From Heloderma charlesbogerti (taxonomy: Eukaryota; Chordata; Lepidosauria; Squamata; Helodermatidae): DNA of 64,000 nt. Below are positions 56,336 through 64,000 of this stretch, one piece after another; within the stretch, counting starts at the first letter, position 1; every line of letters begins with the position of its first letter. Both the position numbers and the translations under genes were made by a program. Where the stretch lies: the NCBI GenBank assembly GCA_026122225.1, contig JANEZZ010000310.1, positions 682,001-746,000 on the forward strand. Direction: 5' to 3'. Under the pieces are notes generated by a model. It ran no database searches. It was not told the DNA's origin and worked only from the letters and a program-made list of their open reading frames with translations.

Positions 56336-57500
56336 TTGGCAAGATGCTTTTGTTGTAGATCTCTTAAGGAAGGGGAGATGGACTCTTCTCCTTTGTGGGA
56401 AATTTCTTTCGGTGTCTCTCCTTGCACTGGTATAATCTCAGCCAAATTTTATATGACTTTCAAGGATCAGAGGAGGAGGAGGTCAGGGGAAATGGAAAAT
56501 GAAGGGGAAACCGGATTAAGGAAGTGCCAAATAAAAGTGAAAAGAAGTTGAGGTACATGAAGGATCTGGACTTGTCTCGTCATCCTTCATGGTTCACATT
56601 CCCTAATGCGGTTGCTTGGCCACTGGATTTCTTTCCTTTTTTTCTCCTTTCTTTTATTTCTTCTTTTTTAATTTTTGTGCTTCATTGTTACATTTCCTAG
56701 TGGTTTAGAACAGAATGCTTTTTGTAGAGTGGTTAGCATTTAACATAGAAGAGCCCTCCCATTTGAAACAAACAAAAGCGAAAAAAAGAAAAAAAAGACA
56801 ATCGACTTTAGTGACCTTGTGAAAGTGACTTTTTTAAAAAATGAAAAGAAAAAGGCAAAACAAAATGGTGTGGGTGTGTGGGTGTGTGCGCGCACATATA
56901 TTTGTGTACGCACACACGCACGCATGCATGACACAGAAATGTAAATCGGAGGCGAGGGTGGCAGACACTGTATGGAATAGCAGGAGGGGAGGGATATGGG
57001 TGGGATACTGGAATTTGGTCCAGCTGTTTCTGCTGCCGGTGAGGAAAGGAAGAGCAGAAAGGAAGAGCATGGAACATAAGGGACAGACACACCCAGGGAC
57101 AACTGGCCCAAACAATCCTGGGACCCATTTCCATGTGGTCAGAAGCAGAACAAAATTGGCCATGTTCTCACAAGGCTCCGTTGGAAAGCTGGACTGTATG
57201 GCACATGCCAAGAAATGGGGACATGGGTTGCAGCAGGATCTCAGCGATTATTAAGTTCTAGGAACCATCTATATAAAGGCTCTAAGCTGCCAGAGAGACT
57301 CGACTTCCTGTGCTTGGGTACGAGGGAATTTCCTGACGTGCGTGGTTGCCTTCGACTTAACAAGCAAGCTGGCTAGGCCAAGAACCAAATTGCTTTGGGC
57401 GGTGGGGTGGAGCAGGGGATGTCTCACTTATTTTCTTCTTTCTGATCCTGGTGAGATTCCTTCCCTCTCCATCTTTCATTAGGGGTTTGCTTTCATCATG
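56336..57500. other. Non-repetitive block: possible distal 3'UTR or conserved non-coding DNA
   Basis: No repeat family of the window occurs here. It has long T-rich then A-rich stretches (56625-56840), a GT/GC/CA alternating tract (about 56868-56925) and an AATAAA at 56530-56535. It may be CELF6 3'UTR but nothing links it to the exon at 51523. Confidence 0.2.
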
Positions 57501-58103
57501 CAGCCAACTCTGTCATTTCTCCCTTGCACAAGATCTGTAGAAGCCCATCTGCACTACAGGATGCAACTGTCATGGCTCCTCACCCCACCCTGGAAGGAAC
57601 TCTGGGAGCTATCGCTGACAAGGGATGCTGGGAGTTTTGTGAGAATGCCAAGAGAGATGACGCCATGGCATGTCACAGGCAGATGTAAATAATGAAAGGC
57701 GTGTGAGTCCCAAGCACGTTGCGCTTCTTAGCATCGTCCTGGAGCAAGAATGAGACAGATCCTTTTTCATCAGCACCAAGAAAGGGCTATTCAAGCATTG
57801 GTATTATATATGCAGCTGTGGTGCTGTTGTCTATGGGAGTCTGCTGTGCATTCTGATATTTCCTGCTGCCTTCCCCTCTCCCTGTGCTTTGTAACATCCC
57901 AGTGTGCAACCGCAGATCTGTGCAAGGGCCAGCCAGAAACAGGGCGCCCCATCATTAATCCGGAGATGCCTCCAAGCAATTTCCTGGTGCTCCACTTGAA
58001 TGTCAGAATAGCTACAGAGTATCCCAGTCCTACAGGGCAACCAGTGCCTGGTTCACACACAGGTAGCACAGTGAGGTGATAGAATCCTAGTTGGAGACTA
58101 GAA
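57500..58103. other. Downstream flank, unassigned
   Basis: No gene or repeat recognised apart from short open frames without family resemblance. Confidence 0.35.
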
Positions 58104-58171
58104 CAGGGCTGATGCACCTTAAGCCTGCAGGTCAAATTTGGCCCACCTGAGGTTCCAATCCAACCCTCCAG

Positions 58172-58773
58172 GCAGTGGATGCTGGTGGCTCCAATGTCGT
58201 GTGGGGGGAGGTGAGTCCACGCCCGGTTTCAGTCAGAACTAGTCAGAACACTAAAGGAGCTATCCAAGGCGCAGAACAGTGTGGGGTGGTGAATCAGAAT
58301 TCAGAAATGGTTAGAACTCAATGGGTGCAATCCTAGGCATGTTTAGACAGGGAAAAGCCCTACAACTCCCAGCATTCCCCAGCCAGGCTGGCTGGGGAAT
58401 GCTGGGAGTTGTAGGCCTTTTCTCTTTCTAAACATGCCTAGGATTGTGCCCTAAATGGGCTATCCAAGGTAGGGATGCAGGAACCCCCCACTATCCAGTC
58501 GTGGGGGGGTCTGCTGCAGAGCAATTCAGGCTGCTTGGGGCCCCATAGAGTCCTCTAGACCCCAGCCGCATCCACCAGAGTTGGCAGAGCAGCTCTCCAG
58601 CTTCCTAAACAGCTTGATACACTAATGGAGGCAGCGGATTTCTCTGGCATACCTAATCCAAGGTGCAAAGCAGCTTGGAGAGCTCCTTTAGAGTTCTGAC
58701 TAGTTCTGACTGAAACCCAGAGCAGATTCACCACTCCACTGACATCAGAGCCACCAGCCTTTACTGGATCCTG
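58172..58773. mobile_element. hAT-type foldback MITE, itself interrupted
   Basis: CAGTGGATGCTGGTGGCTCC at the left and GAGCCACCAGCCTTTACTGG at the right. CCCTCCAG occurs on both sides (58164-58171 and 58774-58781), but a few extra bases lie before the right copy. The hairpin element 58323-58451 splits it. Confidence 0.65.
58323..58451. mobile_element. Near-perfect hairpin MITE (GCAATCCTAGG)
   Basis: The two ~64-base arms run from GGGTGCAATCCTAGGCATG to CATGCCTAGGATTGTGCCC with few mismatches. The inner 27 bases (CTACAACTCCCAGCATTCCC and on to AGCCAG) are perfect around a single G. Confidence 0.8.
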
Positions 58774-59147
58774 CCCTCCAGAGTTCCCCAGATGGTAATG
58801 CCCCCTTGCTCTGGCCCCACCCACCCCTTTCCCCTGCCTGCCAATTGTCCGGCGGTTTCCTGGGCAGTTTCTCTGCCCACCACCACCCCGTTCTAAAAGG
58901 TTGAGCTGTCTCTCTTAGGGCTTCGCCACTGGCAGGAAGAGCTTGAAGCTACAATAACGCTGGTCTTTTTGCTCAGCTCCTTTTGCCTTTGTCCCTGTCC
59001 GCTTTGGCCTCGGCCATCACTGGAATGCAGCCGCCAAGAGCCTGTCCGAAATTGAGTTAGGCCCTTAGGCTGAAAAAGGTTCAACACCCCTGGACCAAAC
59101 TATAGGTGAGGGGGTGCCTTTGGGGGAGGTTTCTCCATACAAAATTC

Positions 59148-59290
59148 ATAGGAACATCAGAAACGGCCTCATGCAAACTATTGGCCTATCTAGGCCAGTG
59201 TTTACTTGCTTTGACAGCAGTTGTACAGGGTCTCAGGCATCTGCCTACTTGCTACCCTATCTTTTTCAACTGGACACTGAACCTGCAACC
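59148..59290 (-). mobile_element. tRNA-like SINE, antisense (degenerate)
   Basis: TAGGAACATCAGAAACGGCC, GGCCTATCTAGGCCAGTG and GACACTGAACCTGCAACC resemble the reverse of the tRNA-Ala-like SINE. Confidence 0.5.
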
Positions 59291-59462
59291 TTGTTAGTCA
59301 TAATTAACCTAAGTCCCATTGATGTCAAGATTGGCTAAATCTGGATTCAGCCCATTAGCTAGCACATTTGGGGAGAAAGGTGGAGCTCAGTCTGCTCTAT
59401 GATGTCAACTTGCAGTTAGTTTGGGGATGGGTGGGTTGGCTTACAAGGGGGAGCATTCAAAA

Positions 59463-59984
59463 ATTATTATTATTATTATTATTATTAATAATAACTACAT
59501 TTCTATACTGATAATAGCCAAAGCTCTCTGGGCAGTTTACAGAAGTTAAAACATTACAATACAGTATACAAAGTTTAAAAACCATTTACGTAAAAGCATA
59601 CAGACAATATGGACAAACAACATATATCTAAACACAACTTTGAACTAAAAACATTTTTTTAAAAAAGCCAACAATAAAACAACACAGCTTAAAAACAGTA
59701 TACAAAAGCCAGCAAAAGGAAGAAGAGTTCTAAAAAGGGAAGGCCTGCAGGAATAATAGAGTCTTTAATGCCCACTTTAAAACCTTAAAAGAGGTCAGCA
59801 GGCTCATTTCAACTGGCAGGTCATTCCACATGCAATTCCCCACAACTCTAAAATGCTACGGTCTTCTCTATTGCCTCGGGACTCTGCCACCTCATTCTGC
59901 TGAATGTGTAGGCGTAAGACATCTGTGGATCCAAACTCAGCATCCAAGACTGTTGGGACACCCGTGGGTGTGTGTGGGAGATGA
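59463..59984 (-). mobile_element. L2-type LINE 3' end, antisense, cut at the artefact junction
   Basis: A (TTA)n run, TTTCTATACTGATAATAGCC, AAAGCTCTCTGGGCAGTT, then the antisense RT C-terminus near 59800-59970 (FSTCNSPQL-type text: CATGCAATTCCCCACAACTC). The element stops at 59984 because the real sequence stops there. Confidence 0.7.
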
Positions 59985-60136
59985 ATCCTCTCAACTAAAA
60001 ATACACAAACCACAAATAACAAAAAACAACCAAAACAAAAAAAAAAAAAAAACAAACACCCACAAAAGTACAAGTAACATACACAAGTGAACAAAACAAC
60101 AAAAAAACAACTGAGGAGGAAGGAAAAAGAGAGATA
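59985..60136. other. Probable residual PacBio SMRTbell hairpin adapter (artefact)
   Basis: The spacer of the giant inverted repeat. It starts ATCCTCTCAAC, one base from the adapter end ATCTCTCTCAAC. It ends with AACAACTGAGGAGGAAGG and AAAAAGAGAGAT, 20 of 24 ungapped matches after AACAAC to the other adapter end (GGAGGAGGAGGAAAAG then AGAGAGAT). The middle, where the adapter has AAC repeats, is about 110 bp of A/C-rich noise. The adapter is recalled from memory, but the match at both edges exactly at the arm boundaries is hard to explain otherwise. Confidence 0.88.
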
Positions 60137-63100
60137 TCATCTCCCACACACACCCACGGGTGTCCCAACAGTCTTGGATGCTGAGTTTGGATCCACAGAT
60201 GTCTTACGCCTACACATTCAGCAGAATGAGGTGGCAGAGTCCCGAGGCAATAGAGAAGACCGTAGCATTTTAGAGTTGTGGGGAATTGCATGTGGAATGA
60301 CCTGCCAGTTGAAATGAGCCTGCTGACCTCTTTTAAGGTTTTAAAGTGGGCATTAAAGACTCTATTATTCCTGCAGGCCTTCCCTTTTTAGAACTCTTCT
60401 TCCTTTTGCTGGCTTTTGTATACTGTTTTTAAGCTGTGTTGTTTTATTGTTGGCTTTTTTAAAAAAATGTTTTTAGTTCAAAGTTGTGTTTAGATATATG
60501 TTGTTTGTCCATATTGTCTGTATGCTTTTACGTAAATGGTTTTTAAACTTTGTATACTGTATTGTAATGTTTTAACTTCTGTAAACTGCCCAGAGAGCTT
60601 TGGCTATTATCAGTATAGAAATGTAGTTATTATTAATAATAATAATAATAATAATAATTTTTGAATGCTCCCCCTTGTAAGCCAACCCACCCATCCCCAA
60701 ACTAACTGCAAGTTGACATCATAGAGCAGACTGAGCTCCACCTTTCTCCCCAAATGTGCTAGCTAATGGGCTGAATCCAGATTTAGCCAATCTTGACATC
60801 AATGGGACTTAGGTTAATTATGACTAACAAGGTTGCAGGTTCAGTGTCCAGTTGAAAAAGATAGGGTAGCAAGTAGGCAGATGCCTGAGACCCTGTACAA
60901 CTGCTGTCAAAGCAAGTAAACACTGGCCTAGATAGGCCAATAGTTTGCATGAGGCCGTTTCTGATGTTCCTATGAATTTTGTATGGAGAAACCTCCCCCA
61001 AAGGCACCCCCTCACCTATAGTTTGGTCCAGGGGTGTTGAACCTTTTTCAGCCTAAGGGCCTAACTCAATTTCGGACAGGCTCTTGGCGGCTGCATTCCA
61101 GTGATGGCCGAGGCCAAAGCGGACAGGGACAAAGGCAAAAGGAGCTGAGCAAAAAGACCAGCGTTATTGTAGCTTCAAGCTCTTCCTGCCAGTGGCGAAG
61201 CCCTAAGAGAGACAGCTCAACCTTTTAGAACGGGGTGGTGGTGGGCAGAGAAACTGCCCAGGAAACCGCCGGACAATTGGCAGGCAGGGGAAAGGGGTGG
61301 GTGGGGCCAGAGCAAGGGGGCATTACCATCTGGGGAACTCTGGAGGGCAGGATCCAGTAAAGGCTGGTGGCTCTGATGTCAGTGGAGTGGTGAATCTGCT
61401 CTGGGTTTCAGTCAGAACTAGTCAGAACTCTAAAGGAGCTCTCCAAGCTGCTTTGCACCTTGGATTAGGTATGCCAGAGAAATCCGCTGCCTCCATTAGT
61501 GTATCAAGCTGTTTAGGAAGCTGGAGAGCTGCTCTGCCAACTCTGGTGGATGCGGCTGGGGTCTAGAGGACTCTATGGGGCCCCAAGCAGCCTGAATTGC
61601 TCTGCAGCAGACCCCCCCACGACTGGATAGTGGGGGGTTCCTGCATCCCTACCTTGGATAGCCCATTTAGGGCACAATCCTAGGCATGTTTAGAAAGAGA
61701 AAAGGCCTACAACTCCCAGCATTCCCCAGCCAGCCTGGCTGGGGAATGCTGGGAGTTGTAGGGCTTTTCCCTGTCTAAACATGCCTAGGATTGCACCCAT
61801 TGAGTTCTAACCATTTCTGAATTCTGATTCACCACCCCACACTGTTCTGCGCCTTGGATAGCTCCTTTAGTGTTCTGACTAGTTCTGACTGAAACCGGGC
61901 GTGGACTCACCTCCCCCCACACGACATTGGAGCCACCAGCATCCACTGCCTGGAGGGTTGGATTGGAACCTCAGGTGGGCCAAATTTGACCTGCAGGCTT
62001 AAGGTGCATCAGCCCTGTTCTAGTCTCCAACTAGGATTCTATCACCTCACTGTGCTACCTGTGTGTGAACCAGGCACTGGTTGCCCTGTAGGACTGGGAT
62101 ACTCTGTAGCTATTCTGACATTCAAGTGGAGCACCAGGAAATTGCTTGGAGGCATCTCCGGATTAATGATGGGGCGCCCTGTTTCTGGCTGGCCCTTGCA
62201 CAGATCTGCGGTTGCACACTGGGATGTTACAAAGCACAGGGAGAGGGGAAGGCAGCAGGAAATATCAGAATGCACAGCAGACTCCCATAGACAACAGCAC
62301 CACAGCTGCATATATAATACCAATGCTTGAATAGCCCTTTCTTGGTGCTGATGAAAAAGGATCTGTCTCATTCTTGCTCCAGGACGATGCTAAGAAGCGC
62401 AACGTGCTTGGGACTCACACGCCTTTCATTATTTACATCTGCCTGTGACATGCCATGGCGTCATCTCTCTTGGCATTCTCACAAAACTCCCAGCATCCCT
62501 TGTCAGCGATAGCTCCCAGAGTTCCTTCCAGGGTGGGGTGAGGAGCCATGACAGTTGCATCCTGTAGTGCAGATGGGCTTCTACAGATCTTGTGCAAGGG
62601 AGAAATGACAGAGTTGGCTGCATGATGAAAGCAAACCCCTAATGAAAGATGGAGAGGGAAGGAATCTCACCAGGATCAGAAAGAAGAAAATAAGTGAGAC
62701 ATCCCCTGCTCCACCCCACCGCCCAAAGCAATTTGGTTCTTGGCCTAGCCAGCTTGCTTGTTAAGTCGAAGGCAACCACGCACGTCAGGAAATTCCCTCG
62801 TACCCAAGCACAGGAAGTCGAGTCTCTCTGGCAGCTTAGAGCCTTTATATAGATGGTTCCTAGAACTTAATAATCGCTGAGATCCTGCTGCAACCCATGT
62901 CCCCATTTCTTGGCATGTGCCATACAGTCCAGCTTTCCAACGGAGCCTTGTGAGAACATGGCCAATTTTGTTCTGCTTCTGACCACATGGAAATGGGTCC
63001 CAGGATTGTTTGGGCCAGTTGTCCCTGGGTGTGTCTGTCCCTTATGTTCCATGCTCTTCCTTTCTGCTCTTCCTTTCCTCACCGGCAGCAGAAACAGCTG

Positions 63101-64000
63101 GACCAAATTCCAGTATCCCACCCATATCCCTCCCCTCCTGCTATTCCATACAGTGTCTGCCACCCTCGCCTCCGATTTACATTTCTGTGTCATGCATGCG
63201 TGCGTGTGTGCGTACACAAATATATGTGCGCGCACACACCCACACACCCACACCATTTTGTTTTGCCTTTTTCTTTTCATTTTTTAAAAAAGTCACTTTC
63301 ACAAGGTCACTAAAGTCGATTGTCTTTTTTTTCTTTTTTTCGCTTTTGTTTGTTTCAAATGGGAGGGCTCTTCTATGTTAAATGCTAACCACTCTACAAA
63401 AAGCATTCTGTTCTAAACCACTAGGAAATGTAACAATGAAGCACAAAAATTAAAAAAGAAGAAATAAAAGAAAGGAGAAAAAAAGGAAAGAAATCCAGTG
63501 GCCAAGCAACCGCATTAGGGAATGTGAACCATGAAGGATGACGAGACAAGTCCAGATCCTTCATGTACCTCAACTTCTTTTCACTTTTATTTGGCACTTC
63601 CTTAATCCGGTTTCCCCTTCATTTTCCATTTCCCCTGACCTCCTCCTCCTCTGATCCTTGAAAGTCATATAAAATTTGGCTGAGATTATACCAGTGCAAG
63701 GAGAGACACCGAAAGAAATTTCCCACAAAGGAGAAGAGTCCATCTCCCCTTCCTTAAGAGATCTACAACAAAAGCATCTTGCCAACAGAGCAGCCTTCCC
63801 CTATCTGGAGCCCCCCAGCTGTGTTGGACTACAGCTCCCATCACCCATGGCCACTGATCACTATGGCTATGGCTGACAGGAGTTGTAGTCCAACCCATCT
63901 GGAGGGAGCCAGGTTGAGGGAAGGTTGTAATGGAGTCACCAAATGTGGAGGGGAACATGGCTTCTGCCTGTACATTACTGATGCCAAAGCATCTCCTGTT
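60137..64000 (-). repeat. Right arm of giant inverted repeat (probable assembly artefact)
   Basis: Exact reverse complement of 56121-59984, running to the last base of the window. All elements listed for the left arm recur here in mirror order (for example the hAT nest at 61029-62017 and the hairpin MITE at 61670-61798). They should not be counted as independent features. Confidence 0.9.

Larger units (their letters stand above)
58104..59092. mobile_element. hAT-type element (CAGGGGTG family) with two levels of nested insertion
   Basis: From CAGGGCTGATGCACC to AGGTTCAACACCCCTG. Its interior (AATTTGGCCCACC, TAAAAGGTTGAGCTGTCTC, ATCACTGGAATGCAGCC) parallels 2919-3216. It is interrupted by the MITE at 58172-58773. 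Confidence 0.7.
56121..59984 (+). repeat. Left arm of giant inverted repeat (genuine locus)
   Basis: Each position x pairs with 120121-x on the right arm, with no net indel over 3,864 bp, and every open frame compared translates identically in mirror image. The left arm carries the natural continuation from the CELF6 side, so this is the real copy. Its outer limit is unknown because the right arm reaches the window end. Confidence 0.93.

Noticed and set aside
56530..56535. AATAAA as the CELF6 polyadenylation signal
   Set aside because: No evidence links this block to the exon at 51523, and several repeats lie between.
60137..64000. A second, inverted copy of the downstream locus as a real segmental duplication
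   Set aside because: Exact arm length, apparent identity and adapter-like spacer edges fit a missed-adapter read much better than a genomic duplication.

Overview
This is a eukaryotic (vertebrate) window, almost certainly from a squamate reptile, most likely a lizard. The evidence is the repeat content: a BovB (RTE) LINE, CR1- and L2-like LINE tails, tRNA-derived SINEs of the Sauria/MIR type, 5S-rRNA-derived SINE pieces of the kind described from Anolis, and many short hAT- and Harbinger-like inverted-repeat elements. No bacterial-type gene, operon or CRISPR array is present.

There is one host gene. The plus strand carries the 3' two thirds of a CELF-family RNA-binding protein gene, best read as CELF6. 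Nine coding exons lie at 4968-5096, 7811-7890, 19509-19652, 20408-20552, 23559-23708, 26736-26798, 32446-32526, 37315-37458 and 42426-42583 (stop TGA at 42551-42553). All use GT-AG introns and join in frame into 353 codons that hold RRM2, the divergent Ala/Gln/Pro-rich linker and RRM3. The first exons, with RRM1 and the promoter, lie upstream of base 1. Downstream of the stop a spliced 3'UTR is suggested: a donor at 42584, a possible small exon at 48662-48767 and a probable terminal exon starting at 51523.

The introns and 3' flank are mostly transposon debris. The clearest cases are a nearly full-length but doubly disabled BovB (9933-13085, target duplication ACATGAT) inside a CR1 copy; several hAT-type miniature elements with 8-bp target duplications (perfect at 2919-3216, 36465-36684 and 37496-37912), some within 40-80 bp of CELF6 splice sites; an SINE split by an hAT element carrying a pyrimidine minisatellite (17783-18450); an SINE split twice (50228-50975); and a triple nest at 58104-59092.

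The most important observation is technical. Bases 56121-59984 and 60137-64000 are exact-length reverse complements around a 152-bp asymmetric spacer (59985-60136). Both spacer edges match the two ends of the PacBio SMRTbell hairpin adapter, and the middle is A/C-rich noise. I read this as a missed-adapter read carried into the assembly: everything right of about 59984 is an artefactual mirror copy, and the true genomic continuation is not in this window.
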